From Clostridia bacterium (GTDB lineage Bacteria > Bacillota > Clostridia > Oscillospirales > Acutalibacteraceae), in the NCBI GenBank assembly GCA_017461235.1, contig JAFTYU010000021.1:1-64000 (forward strand): a stretch of DNA of 64,000 nt, written 5' to 3'. The notes beneath the pieces are model-generated. The model searched no databases, had not been told where the DNA came from, and was given only the letters and a program-made list of their open reading frames with translations. Position 1 is the first letter of the stretch, and each line of letters begins with the position of its first letter. This document shows positions 27,742 through 36,033 of the stretch, in pieces. The translations under genes and the position numbers were made by a program.

Positions 27742-29214
27742 TCATTTTTTTAAATCATATTTTTTCAATATGCTCGGATACGCGTGTGAATACCACACAA
27801 CGTACAAAAATTCCTTTAAAGCAGAGAAACCGTCAACAAAAAAATGTATCGGACCTTTTAAAGAAATTGAATGAAGACCGCTTAATATTGTCTGTTTTGC
27901 AAATTCAAAAGACTTTTCGCCTGAAGAATAGGCAGACTTGCTTGTAAAGCCTTTCCAATGGAACCAGCTTCTTATTACACGCAAATCAGTAGTCGGGACG
28001 TTTGAAAGATTTACACCTACACTTTCGGTAGCTACCACTTTAATTAAATCTTCCAGTTTATTTGCCTGCTTATAAAAGCCTTTTTCAATCATTTTATCAT
28101 ACAATTCAGTTCCCGGTAACGGAGTGAAATGATACACAGGTGTAAGGTTTGCTCCGCAGGTATCTATAAGCTGAGCAGTATCTCTTAATTGCTCAGCTGT
28201 TTCATCGGGGAAACCTACAATAAATGAACCTATTCCTGTTATACCGATTTTTCTGAGAATTTCAAAAGTCGGCTTCACTTTATTTATATCAATATTTTTG
28301 TGTATTTTCTTAAGCATTTCTTCGTTACCTGTCTCTATTCCGAAGAATATCCAACGGCAACCGGCATCATACATAGTCTGATAATCTTCTTCATCGAACA
28401 TTCCGATTCTTAACTCAACACCCCAATGGAAGTCAAGGTTGTTATCGTGAACTCTCTGACAAAAATCCTGCATATCAGATTTTTTAACACACCAGAGTTC
28501 ATCGGAAAAGAAAACACCGTCAAGTCCGTGATTATCAATGAGATATTTTATTTCTTCCATAACATATTCGTTAGGTCTTTTTCTGTGCGTGCTCTTATGG
28601 AAATTAACGTTGGAGCAAAAAGCACATCTGCAGGGACAACCCTTTGATGAGTAAATATACATCATCCTGTTACAACCCAGATATGTCTGCATATATTTCG
28701 GCACATCGAGCAAAGACCAGTCGGAAACAGGCATTTCCCTTAAATCGGCAAACGGACGACAGGGAGTTGTAACTATCTTACCGTCTTTTTTGTATACAAG
28801 TCCGGGTACATCAAAAGGACTGCGATTATTTTCATAAGCATCCGCAAGTTCTTTCCATGTTATTTCACCCTCACCATATGAAACGAAATCCACATAGTCT
28901 TTATCTAAAACCAAATCCGTCTGCATTGACGGCATCTGACCGCCCCAAACAACTGGCAAACCGTGTTTTTTTGAGTATTTTGACACATAAATTGCATCTT
29001 TTACGCCTCGTGAAGACATAACGGAAATGCCTACTATCTGTGGTTTGAATTCTTCAAAAACCTTATGTATTTTCGTTTTATCATCACACCTGTCATAAAT
29101 TTTAACATCGTGACCGTGCTGTTTAAGATATGTTCCTATCGATAACAATCCCAATGGATTGGATAATGCACGTGTATAATATCCCACGGAAGGGAATACC
29201 AGCAAAACTCTCAT
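27742..29214 (-). CDS. B12-binding radical SAM enzyme 1
   Basis: A 490-residue protein. The N-terminal cobalamin-binding-type domain begins MRVLLVFPSV and runs to about residue 150. The radical SAM core has SSKGCPCRCAFC (CxxxCxxC) and GIETGNEEMLKKI. The family includes anaerobic methyl- or ring-forming enzymes such as BchE and HpnP-type proteins. Start ATG 29214 gives the standard N-terminus; an upstream GTG (29247) overlapping the previous stop is less likely. The substrate is unknown. It follows another enzyme of the same class. Confidence 0.87.
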   Translation of the reverse strand: MRVLLVFPSVGYYTRALSNPLGLLSIGTYLKQHGHDVKIYDRCDDKTKIHKVFEEFKPQIVGISVMSSRGVKDAIYVSKYSKKHGLPVVWGGQMPSMQTDLVLDKDYVDFVSYGEGEITWKELADAYENNRSPFDVPGLVYKKDGKIVTTPCRPFADLREMPVSDWSLLDVPKYMQTYLGCNRMMYIYSSKGCPCRCAFCSNVNFHKSTHRKRPNEYVMEEIKYLIDNHGLDGVFFSDELWCVKKSDMQDFCQRVHDNNLDFHWGVELRIGMFDEEDYQTMYDAGCRWIFFGIETGNEEMLKKIHKNIDINKVKPTFEILRKIGITGIGSFIVGFPDETAEQLRDTAQLIDTCGANLTPVYHFTPLPGTELYDKMIEKGFYKQANKLEDLIKVVATESVGVNLSNVPTTDLRVIRSWFHWKGFTSKSAYSSGEKSFEFAKQTILSGLHSISLKGPIHFFVDGFSALKEFLYVVWYSHAYPSILKKYDLKK

Positions 29215-29243
29215 AAGTTCTCTCTTTCCGAAACGCTTTCGTC

Positions 29244-30686
29244 TCACTTAAACAAGTTGTTTTTTATTAATCTCAATCCATACTTCACGTAATTCATCAG
29301 AACTTTGGGTCTGACGATACATCCGTACAACTTTTTCAGAATATACTTGGGTCGCAAGTAGAATTTAAGAAGATATTTTTTCTTTAATTCTTTTATTTCA
29401 TCCATAGGCACTGTAGCCGTGCCTATTGTATTGGGTGAGAAAATATCATTACCCCAGGCTTCACTTTTTATTGTTTTATATTTTTCACACTCATTATATA
29501 ACCCCGTACCGAAGTAGGGCATCGCCACATGAATTTCTATAAAATCAGGGTCAATTTCAAAAATAAATTTCAACGTATTGATTGTATCTTCCCTTGTTTC
29601 CCACGGAAATCCAATCATAAAAAAGCCGAAAAGAGGAAGTCCGACTTCTTTTATCATCTTTGCGGCATTCAGATTATCTTCAACACAAGTGCCTTTTTTT
29701 ATAAGCTTCAAGGTTTTTTCGTTACCGCTTTCAAAACCCACCGCTATCATAAAGCAACCGGCTTTTTTCAGCTTTTCAAGCAACTGTCTGTTTATGGGCT
29801 TAACTCTGGAATTAACCGTAAACTCTATTTTTCCGTATAAATCAGAATTTATTATTCTGTCACAGATAGCTTCTGCCCATTCTGTTTCAATTGTAAACGT
29901 ATCCGCTTTTAAAAAGAAATTTTTGATTCCGTATTTATGGTAACACTCCGATATTTCGGAAAATATATTTTCAACGCTGCGTTTTCTTATCCTTTTACCT
30001 GAAATAATGGGAGTCATACAGTAAATGCAGTTAGCGGGACAACCTTTTGAAACCTGAATTGTTGCCATAGGCTCACCCGTATCAGGTCTTACGTATAACG
30101 CATTATTCATAAGATCTCTTGCAGGAAAAGGAATATCATCCAGATTATCCTGCCAGACACCAAAAGTTGTTTTCTTAAAAACGTCGCCGTCTTTATAAAC
30201 AATCCCGGGAATTTCTGCAATATTGCCTTCATTTCTGAAAATATTGTTCACCAATTCACCGATTGTAGTTTCTATTTCACCGCCGAGCAAATAGTTGATA
30301 TTAGTTAAGTCAAGAGATTTAAGATTTTCATCTGAAATATTGAAAAAAATTGCACCTTTGAGAATAAACTCACATTTATGAAAACTGCAAATCCAATTAA
30401 CAAACTCGATATCGGAAATAATTGTTGCGTTAGTTATACTGATGATTATAAGGTCCGGGGAAAATTCTCGGATATCTTTTTCAACTTCGGCAATATCCGC
30501 TTTTTCAGTCTGGTAATCCCTGAGAAAAACACTGTAACCGGAGTTACGCAGACTAGCCGCGGCGTAACCGATATCATTGCAAGCGTGAACCGAGCTTGCC
30601 GCAGAATCATCTATATTGCTCTGGCAGCGGTCTTCGCTTCTTTGAAAAATTCTTCCCGGAGGAAATATCAGCATAACCCTGTTCAT
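29244..30686 (-). CDS. B12-binding radical SAM enzyme 2
   Basis: A 480-residue protein with the cluster motif SKGCPANCIYC at about residue 215 and FESGNEKTLKLIKKGT (SAM-binding region). The N-terminal 180 residues have the B12-binding-domain layout but no clear DxHxxG, so cobalamin may be absent or bound differently. Start ATG 30686 with AGGTGA upstream. It is related to, but diverged from, the next gene, suggesting two different modification steps on one product (inference). Confidence 0.85.
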   Translation of the reverse strand: MNRVMLIFPPGRIFQRSEDRCQSNIDDSAASSVHACNDIGYAAASLRNSGYSVFLRDYQTEKADIAEVEKDIREFSPDLIIISITNATIISDIEFVNWICSFHKCEFILKGAIFFNISDENLKSLDLTNINYLLGGEIETTIGELVNNIFRNEGNIAEIPGIVYKDGDVFKKTTFGVWQDNLDDIPFPARDLMNNALYVRPDTGEPMATIQVSKGCPANCIYCMTPIISGKRIRKRSVENIFSEISECYHKYGIKNFFLKADTFTIETEWAEAICDRIINSDLYGKIEFTVNSRVKPINRQLLEKLKKAGCFMIAVGFESGNEKTLKLIKKGTCVEDNLNAAKMIKEVGLPLFGFFMIGFPWETREDTINTLKFIFEIDPDFIEIHVAMPYFGTGLYNECEKYKTIKSEAWGNDIFSPNTIGTATVPMDEIKELKKKYLLKFYLRPKYILKKLYGCIVRPKVLMNYVKYGLRLIKNNLFK

Positions 30687-30695
30687 CTTTTTCAC

Positions 30696-31418
30696 CTAAC
30701 TCAAAAATCCTATTACTTCTGTTAAATCCGTTTTGGTATTGATATTAAACTCTCTGTCGGCAACGTAAAAAGCAATACCGCGCTTGCCGTTACTTGATAA
30801 AAAGTTCATAAAATCGCACAACTCATTGGGCGTATTGTTCTTCTCATCATAAATTTCTTTCAATAATTCAATAACGTCTTTTCTGAAAACACAAAAACCT
30901 GTACCCTTCAGATTATTTGTTATATGTTTTGGTTTTTCGGTGCATTTTTCAATGACCATATTTTCATCAATTTCAACGGAATAGTTGGCTTTAATTTTCT
31001 GCGGATCTTCTTCACAAGTGATACCGCAGTAATAATCATAACTCTCAGCATCAATAATTTTCCTGATATCATCCGCTCTGAACCCAACAAATATTTCATC
31101 CGCCAATTGCAGAATAACGTCATCAGCTTCAGCAACCTTAAGTGCTTGTATCATAGCATTTATTAAGCCGATCTGCTCTGCCTGACGAGCGTAGTTTATG
31201 TTTAAACCCTTGTAATCTTTACCGATAGTATTCTTTATCATTTCGGCGTCTTTGCCCACAACCACAAATACGTCACTCACGTTTAAATTAATTAAGTTGT
31301 CAAGGGCAAACTCAATCAAACGGATATTATTTACTTTTTCCATTACCTTGCAACGGTCTTCACCCAGACTTTTTTTCAGACGTGTGCCGTCACCTGCCGC
31401 CAAAATTATTCCTATCAT
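30696..31418 (-). CDS. NTP transferase (sugar- or alcohol-phosphate nucleotidyltransferase)
   Basis: A 240-residue GT-A-fold nucleotidyltransferase with GIILAAGDGTRLKKSLGEDR (residues 3-22), a lysine in DRCKVM where relatives have PK, and QLADEIFVGF in place of the usual GD motif. It would make an NDP-activated sugar or alcohol phosphate. It is second in the cluster, 9 bases upstream of the radical SAM gene, so it plausibly activates the building block later handled by the GT2 enzyme. The nucleotide and substrate are unknown. Confidence 0.83.
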   Translation of the reverse strand: MIGIILAAGDGTRLKKSLGEDRCKVMEKVNNIRLIEFALDNLINLNVSDVFVVVGKDAEMIKNTIGKDYKGLNINYARQAEQIGLINAMIQALKVAEADDVILQLADEIFVGFRADDIRKIIDAESYDYYCGITCEEDPQKIKANYSVEIDENMVIEKCTEKPKHITNNLKGTGFCVFRKDVIELLKEIYDEKNNTPNELCDFMNFLSSNGKRGIAFYVADREFNINTKTDLTEVIGFLS

Positions 31419-31437
31419 TCCTGTGCCTCTTTAATTC

Positions 31438-32718
31438 TTACAAATATTTACGGCATATTTTATCAATTTCAAAATATACCCGTTCTTCATCAATTACGGT
31501 AAGTTGTCTGCCCTTCATAAGGAACTTTCCGCCAACCATAACAGACTCGACCTCCGAGCCGTTTGCAGAATAACAAAGTGACGAAACTACATTGTTATTC
31601 GGGAAAAGGGAATTCGCCTTAAGGTCAACAAAAATCAAATCAGCCTTGCTGCCTTCGCGGATGATGCCGATTTCGTCTTTCATACCCAAAGCCTTTGCAG
31701 GATTGATACTTACACTTTTTAAAACTTCGGTAGCAGAAAGAGTTGTTGCATCTTCTTTTTTCGCTTTATGAATCAATGAGAAAATATTCATTTCTCTGAA
31801 CATATTCAAAGTATTATTGCTTGCTGCACTGTCGGTTCCCAGACAAACGTTGACTCCTTCTCGCAGCATCTCGCTGACAGGAGCAATGCCGTTACAGAGT
31901 TTAGCGTTGCTTGAAGGATTTGTTGCAACGTTCACTTTTCTGTTTCTGAGTATGTCTATATCGTTACTGTTAAGTTTTACGCAGTGAGCAGCAATTGTTT
32001 TTTCATCGAGAAAGCCTGAACTTTCCAGAAAATCCACAGGTGTTTTACCGTACTTTTCAAGACAATCATCAACTTCTTTTTTGCTTTCAGACATATGAAT
32101 ATGTTTGAGCATATTACGCTTTTCAGCCTCATCAGCAACCTGTGAAAGCATCTTTTCCGAACAAGCATACACCGAGTGAGGTGATAAAACGAATTTTATC
32201 AAATCGCTTTCATACTTTTCCTGTTCTTCCAAAGCTTTAGAGAAATCGCCGTCCTTCTCATACAGATCTTCGCCACGGATGCACTTCCCCATAAATGCAC
32301 GCATACCCGAATCCATTGCAGCCTGAGCACATTCATTTTCACAAATATGCATATCAAGGTACGATGTAGTACCCGTTCTGAGCATCTCAATGCAACCGAG
32401 CATAGTTCCCCAATAAAAATCGTCTTTATTGAGTTTTGATTCAATTGGCAAAATTCTGTCAAACAACCAGTTGTTAAACGGAAGGTCATCCGCGGAATTC
32501 TTCATAAAATTCATATACACATGTGTGTGCAGATTTATGAGACCGGGCATTATAAGCTTATTCTCAGCATCAGTAACCTCACATAACTCAGCATCTTCCG
32601 GAGTAATTCCGCCGATTTTCTCTATTACGGAGTTATTAATTAAAAGTTCTTTTTGCTCTAAAGAATATTCGGTTCCGTTCCATAATAACAACGTGCCGTT
32701 TTTTATTAAATGCTTCAT
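31438..32718 (-). CDS. Amidohydrolase of the MTA/SAH/5'-deoxyadenosine deaminase type
   Basis: A 426-residue zinc or iron amidohydrolase. Metal ligands appear in order: LHTHVYM (about residue 60), HIHMSESK, AAHCVKL and CLGTDSAASNNTLNMF. The SAASNNTLNMFREM block is characteristic of S-adenosylhomocysteine/methylthioadenosine deaminases and of DadD-type 5'-deoxyadenosine deaminase. It would convert the adenine moiety to hypoxanthine. It is first in the cluster with its own promoter, after which two radical SAM enzymes (5'-deoxyadenosine producers) follow. Start ATG 32718 with AGAGAG; guanine deaminase is a less likely alternative. Confidence 0.85.
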   Translation of the reverse strand: MKHLIKNGTLLLWNGTEYSLEQKELLINNSVIEKIGGITPEDAELCEVTDAENKLIMPGLINLHTHVYMNFMKNSADDLPFNNWLFDRILPIESKLNKDDFYWGTMLGCIEMLRTGTTSYLDMHICENECAQAAMDSGMRAFMGKCIRGEDLYEKDGDFSKALEEQEKYESDLIKFVLSPHSVYACSEKMLSQVADEAEKRNMLKHIHMSESKKEVDDCLEKYGKTPVDFLESSGFLDEKTIAAHCVKLNSNDIDILRNRKVNVATNPSSNAKLCNGIAPVSEMLREGVNVCLGTDSAASNNTLNMFREMNIFSLIHKAKKEDATTLSATEVLKSVSINPAKALGMKDEIGIIREGSKADLIFVDLKANSLFPNNNVVSSLCYSANGSEVESVMVGGKFLMKGRQLTVIDEERVYFEIDKICRKYL

Positions 32719-32766
32719 ATTCAATCTCTCTGTCGAACTTTTTTAACTAATTTTTGTCTATCCTAC

Positions 32767-32795
32767 ATTATAACATACACATTTATATTTTTCAA
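32767..32795 (-). promoter_or_regulatory. Promoter of the deaminase/radical SAM cluster
   Basis: TTGAAA (32790-32795), 17 bases, TATAAT (32767-32772) on the minus strand, about 50 bases before the deaminase start. Confidence 0.78.
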
Positions 32796-32837
32796 TAAAA
32801 TTAACAATAGTTTTGATACATATATAATGTTGAAATT

Positions 32838-33557
32838 TCATTCGCCCAATCTGACAGCCGCTTCAAGAGCAATTTTTATCATATCCGTAAAAGAATTCTC
32901 TCTTTCTTCCACGGTGTTCCCGGGACAATCAGGTACCAACGGAAGGTCTGACACAGTGCATATAGCAAGAGCTCTTTTTTTGCTGTGCATTGCATTAAGA
33001 TACAAGCCTGCCGCTTCCATTTCCACAGCAATGCATCCCCTGTCCGCCCAAATTTTATTGGCATTTTCATCAAGGTTATAAAACGAATCCGTGGTGTAAA
33101 GCTTTCCTGTTTGAGTTTTTATACCCATTTCACCTGCAATTTTTATTGCACAATCCATTAACTCACGGGAACAAACGGGAGTTACGCCGCCAAATTGATT
33201 AATATATGCGGAATCAGTATCAGCACAGGTACCGATAATAACGTCGCGCAATTCAAGTTTTTCGTTCAATGCACCGCAGGTACCTATGCGTATTATATTC
33301 TTCACTTCAAAGAAATTAAACAGCTCGTATGCGTAAATAGCTATGGACGGTATGCCCATTCCGCTTGCCATAACAGAAACCTTATGACCTTTGTAAAAGC
33401 CTGTGTAGCCCTGTATTCCGCGCACATTGTTAACCAGTACGGGATTATCCAGAAATGTGTGTGCTATCATCTTTGCGCGAAGCGGATCACCCGGCATAAG
33501 CACCGTTTCGGCGAATCCGATTTCATTCAATAATTTTATCTGTGCAGTATTTTTCAT
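32838..33557 (-). CDS. deoD: Purine nucleoside phosphorylase (DeoD type)
   Basis: Phosphorolysis of purine nucleosides to base and (deoxy)ribose-1-phosphate. 239 residues, the usual DeoD length when started at ATG 33557 (an in-frame extension to 33662 has no family match). Motifs: MPGDPLRAKMIA, VNNVRGIQGYTG, RIGTCGAL, VEMEAAGLYL and CTVSDLPL with the catalytic Asp. Its own promoter lies at 33642-33670. It is immediately upstream of, and parallel to, the deaminase gene, so hypoxanthine nucleosides made by the latter could be its substrate (inference). Confidence 0.94.
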   Translation of the reverse strand: MKNTAQIKLLNEIGFAETVLMPGDPLRAKMIAHTFLDNPVLVNNVRGIQGYTGFYKGHKVSVMASGMGIPSIAIYAYELFNFFEVKNIIRIGTCGALNEKLELRDVIIGTCADTDSAYINQFGGVTPVCSRELMDCAIKIAGEMGIKTQTGKLYTTDSFYNLDENANKIWADRGCIAVEMEAAGLYLNAMHSKKRALAICTVSDLPLVPDCPGNTVEERENSFTDMIKIALEAAVRLGE

Positions 33558-33641
33558 AAAAATATTATCACTCTTTAAAAAATAATCCGTCAGCATATAC
33601 CGGAATATCACACTTCCGTGCATACACTCCACACCAGTATA

Positions 33642-33670
33642 ATTATACCACGCCATTCTCAATAATTCAA
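33642..33670 (-). promoter_or_regulatory. Promoter of deoD
   Basis: TTGAAT (33665-33670), 17 bases, TATAAT (33642-33647) on the minus strand; leader about 75 bases. Confidence 0.72.
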
Positions 33671-33726
33671 CAAATTATGATGTTTTGTAGGGCTTTCAAT
33701 AATTTAACAAATAACCATTATGATAA

Positions 33727-33981
33727 AAACAAAATTATACCCAACTTACCGATGCTGAAAAGAATATTTCTGACAGTGAAAGTGTACTAAAAAATTTATC
33801 CGACAGCTTTGATGAACTGATTTCCCGGGCTGAGCTTTATGATGAAGCGAGCTTTGAAAAGAAGAAAATGATTGTGAATTGTCTGATAAAACGGGTTGAG
33901 GCAAGCAGAGGATATAAGCTGAAAGTTGAGTTTAACATTGACTTTGAGCAGTTTATGGCGGGAATTGATAAGGTGGCATAA
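33727..33981 (+). pseudogene. C-terminal remnant of a large serine recombinase
   Basis: An open frame without a start codon runs from 33727 to a TAA at 33979-33981. It encodes about 79 residues (LTDAEKNISDSES, AELYDEASFEKKKMIV, FNIDFEQFMAG) that match the extreme C-terminus of resolvase-family large serine recombinases used by integrative elements. Everything N-terminal, including the catalytic domain, is gone. It lies directly beside the outermost tRNA-Ala copy, so it is probably what remains of the element that used this locus. Confidence 0.75.
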
Positions 33982-33985
33982 AAAA

Positions 33986-34004
33986 GCCCGCTCAAAAAGC
34001 GGGC
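33986..34004 (-). terminator. Terminator following the outer tRNA-Ala copy
   Basis: GCCCGCT/AGCGGGC stem with TTTTTT on the minus strand. It follows the CCA end of the displaced tRNA copy by about 25 bases, as for the other two copies. Confidence 0.75.
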
Positions 34005-34028
34005 AAAAAATAATTACTCAGTATGTTG

Positions 34029-34109
34029 TGGTGGAACCGGTCGGGAGCGAACCGATGACCTTTTGAATGCCGGTCAAGCACTCTACCGATTTGACGGATA
34101 AACATCCCC
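34029..34109 (-). pseudogene. Degenerate tRNA-Ala copy (outer)
   Basis: Bases 34029-34087 match the 3' 59 bases of the intact tRNA-Ala(GGC) with 8 differences, including loss of U33 and a broken anticodon-stem pair. The remaining bases to 34109 are not tRNA but match the flank of the second copy (GGGGATGTTTATCCGTC against GGGATTGCTTACCCGTC). It therefore marks the same junction type, older and more decayed. Confidence 0.8.
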
Positions 34110-34119
34110 AAATATAAGT

Positions 34120-34410
34120 TTATGACAATATTTCGTATTCAAAAAAACACCCGTATCGCTTTTGTTCTTCTTTTACATCTTCAAGGATTTGAATTATCTT
34201 TACAAAATACTCTTGCAAATCTTTTGCCATGGTTTCAGAACCAATAATCGTTGCTTTAAAGAAACGAGGTTCAGTCATTAAATCCCAAAAATCATCCAAA
34301 TTTCTTCCATACCACTCAGGGAAATCAAATGCAATTCTTATTCTTTCGTGAAAATCTCGTATATATTTACAATCAGTTAAATCCAATATAATTTTCTCTA
34401 TCTCATCCAT
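34120..34410 (-). CDS. Barstar-like immunity protein 1
   Basis: 96-residue inhibitor of a barnase-type RNase. The recognition helix FPEWYGRNLDDFWDLM (residues about 30-45) aligns with barstar's active-site-blocking helix, and the two key aspartates (equivalents of D35 and D39) are both kept. GGAGTG precedes the ATG. Its cognate toxin survives only as the stump at 34427-34522, so this is an orphan immunity gene. About 75% of residues are shared with the second copy at 34842. Confidence 0.88.
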   Translation of the reverse strand: MDEIEKIILDLTDCKYIRDFHERIRIAFDFPEWYGRNLDDFWDLMTEPRFFKATIIGSETMAKDLQEYFVKIIQILEDVKEEQKRYGCFFEYEILS

Positions 34411-34426
34411 TATATATCACTCCTTT

Positions 34427-34522
34427 TTAAACTATTTCATAAAATCTTCTGTAATGGTCATATGTAACGAAAATTATCTCATTATTTGAATACACAATAC
34501 TTCTGTTGTTTATGTAATTGAA
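34427..34522 (-). pseudogene. C-terminal stump of a second barnase-like toxin
   Basis: 31 codons ending FVTYDHYRRFYEIV and a TAA, 17 bases before barstar 1, match the last residues of the intact toxin at 35149. Upstream the homology stops within a few bases of hairpin array A. The catalytic Glu and Arg region is missing, so it cannot be active. Confidence 0.82.
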
Positions 34523-34550
34523 CAAAATCGAGCTTGAAAATCCGGGTTTT

Positions 34551-34723
34551 AATGAAATATTTTCTTACGAAAAATGTGAAATAATCCTGAGGGTTTATGA
34601 AATTTTCTGATGAATCAGAAAGTGAAATAAAATTCGCCATAAAAATCATATGCGTCAGCATATTTCACACAAGAAGTGTATTTCATATCGAAGATATTTC
34701 ACTATCCGACTGGCGAATTTCAT
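34551..34723. repeat. Hairpin array A (linker GTGAAAT / ATTTCAC)
   Basis: Four forward linkers RTGAAAT at 34552, 34576, 34597 and 34622 are followed by four inverted copies ATTTCAY at 34662, 34680, 34696 and 34717. The spacers are mostly short palindromes (TTTCTGATGAATCAGAAA, ATATGCGTCAGCATAT, ACAAGAAGTGT, ATCGAAGAT). AATTCGCCA (34631) and TGGCGAATT (34711) pair across the centre. It lies between tRNA copy 2 and the toxin stump; no gene is seen. Confidence 0.8.
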
Positions 34724-34725
34724 TG

Positions 34726-34755
34726 AAAAAACCACTTCCGAAGAAGTGGTTTTTT
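34726..34755 (-). terminator. Terminator after tRNA-Ala copy 2
   Basis: AAAAAACCACTTC/GAAGTGGTTTTTT immediately after the CCA end on the minus strand. Confidence 0.8.
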
Positions 34756-34756
34756 C

Positions 34757-34815
<59 letters not shown>

Positions 34816-34841
34816 GAAATGACGGGTAAGCAATCCCAAAT

Positions 34842-35132
34842 TTAAGATAAAATTTCATATTCAAAGACTAAACCATAACTATTCTGTTCACATTTAGCTC
34901 TTTCAAATATTTTTATAATACTTTCAAAATATTCCTGCAATTCTTTCGTCATAGTATCTACACCAATCACTGTTATATGTGCTGACCAAGGTTCGCTCAA
35001 CAAATCCCACAACGCACTCAAATTAGCACCGTACCATTCAGGAAAGTCAAATGCAACACGTATTCTCTCGTGAAAATCTCGAATATATTTACAATCAGTT
35101 AAATCCAAGGTGATTTTTTCTATCTCATCCAT
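34842..35132 (-). CDS. Barstar-like immunity protein 2
   Basis: 96-residue barstar homologue encoded 16 bases downstream of the intact barnase-like gene, so it is the presumed cognate inhibitor. The recognition helix reads FPEWYGANLSALWDLL: the D39 equivalent is kept but the D35 equivalent is Ser, unlike copy 1. GGAGTGATATACA lies before the ATG. Toxin and inhibitor are in one transcript from the promoter at 35718. Confidence 0.92.
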   Translation of the reverse strand: MDEIEKITLDLTDCKYIRDFHERIRVAFDFPEWYGANLSALWDLLSEPWSAHITVIGVDTMTKELQEYFESIIKIFERAKCEQNSYGLVFEYEILS

Positions 35133-35148
35133 TGTATATCACTCCTTT

Positions 35149-35625
35149 TTAAACGATTTCATAAAATCTTCTGTAATGGTCATATGTAACGAAAATCAAT
35201 CCATCATTTGAGTACAATATTCTTTGCTTATTTCTTTTACCGGAAGTGTAATTTATATCGGCTTCATACCATATTCTTCCTGTTGGCAAATGATTATCAT
35301 CGTTATAATACACACCCTTAGCAAGCATCTTTCCTGGAGCAAATGCAAATAAATTTTTACCTTTTTTCCATCCCAGTGCCATAGCCTCCTGATATGTAAT
35401 ATAATAATCCGGCAAAGATTTAAAACAAAACAGATGGAAATCTGCACCATCTTGCTTTTTGTCAGTTGCCATTCCATGTAATATAGTTTTTACTTTTTCT
35501 ATAAAACAACGACAATGAGGATGCCATACTTTTAGTTTAATAACTTTATCAGGAACTGATAAATGATAGATGTGCCCATGCTCTTTATCACAATCCACAC
35601 AAACCTTAAGGTCATCCTCACTCAA
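35149..35625 (-). CDS. Barnase-like ribonuclease toxin with a phage-head-type N-terminal remnant
   Basis: The C-terminal 95 residues are barnase: LPDYYITYQEAMALGW, FAPGKMLAKG, YEADINYTSGKRN, QRILYSNDG and TYDHYRRF. The catalytic Glu, both active-site Arg and the His (equivalents of E73, R83, R87, H102) are present; K27 is Tyr and R59 is Asp. The first 50 residues carry CVDCDKEHGHIYH and HPHCRCF, a Cys/His pattern typical of the C-terminus of phage minor-head/morphogenesis proteins. The listed start is a TTG at 35625. The frame is open to 35709 without ATG or GTG, although AGAGGA lies before an ATT, so the true start is unresolved. Barstar 2 follows. Confidence 0.88.
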   Translation of the reverse strand: MSEDDLKVCVDCDKEHGHIYHLSVPDKVIKLKVWHPHCRCFIEKVKTILHGMATDKKQDGADFHLFCFKSLPDYYITYQEAMALGWKKGKNLFAFAPGKMLAKGVYYNDDNHLPTGRIWYEADINYTSGKRNKQRILYSNDGLIFVTYDHYRRFYEIV

Positions 35626-35717
35626 CCTATTTTTCCATTTAGTACTTTCTCCGTAAATATTTATAATTTTTATCCTCTCATTTGTGTTTTTTGTAGAACA
35701 TTTGTTCTGTTAGTGCT

Positions 35718-35746
35718 ATTGTAACACACATTTTTGAGGATTTCAA
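35718..35746 (-). promoter_or_regulatory. Promoter of the toxin-immunity pair
   Basis: TTGAAA (35741-35746), 17 bases, TACAAT (35718-35723) on the minus strand. Transcription would begin near 35711, almost exactly where the toxin's open frame starts. Confidence 0.72.
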
Positions 35747-35842
35747 CCCAATTGGAAAGTTTTTTTATTTTTTATAAATTGCGGCAGAGTTGGAGAATTA
35801 ATTTCCGCTTGTGCGTAGTACAATTTCGTTACTGTAAAGAAT

Positions 35843-36030
35843 CACAGCGAAGCTGTGTATAGCATCAATTCCAAAGGAATTGCATATCACCAAAACGTAG
35901 TTTTGTATATCATCATTGCGAAAGTTTTTTATACACGCTTCGCGTGATGATATGCAGTCCTGACGGACTAATGTGATACAACAATGGCAAATTTGCCATT
36001 GTTGATGATATACCATTGCTTTCGCAATGG
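35843..36030. repeat. Hairpin array B (linker TATATCAT / ATGATATA)
   Basis: Hairpins such as CACAGCGAAGCTGTG, CAATTCCAAAGGAATTG, CAAAACGTAGTTTTG, CACGCTTCGCGTG, AGTCCTGACGGACT and CCATTGCTTTCGCAATGG are separated by near-constant 8-base linkers. Three are in one direction (35858, 35883, 35906) and three inverted (35947, 35971, 36005). It sits between the tRNA-Ala terminator and the toxin promoter; no gene is seen. Confidence 0.82.
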
Positions 36031-36033
36031 ATA

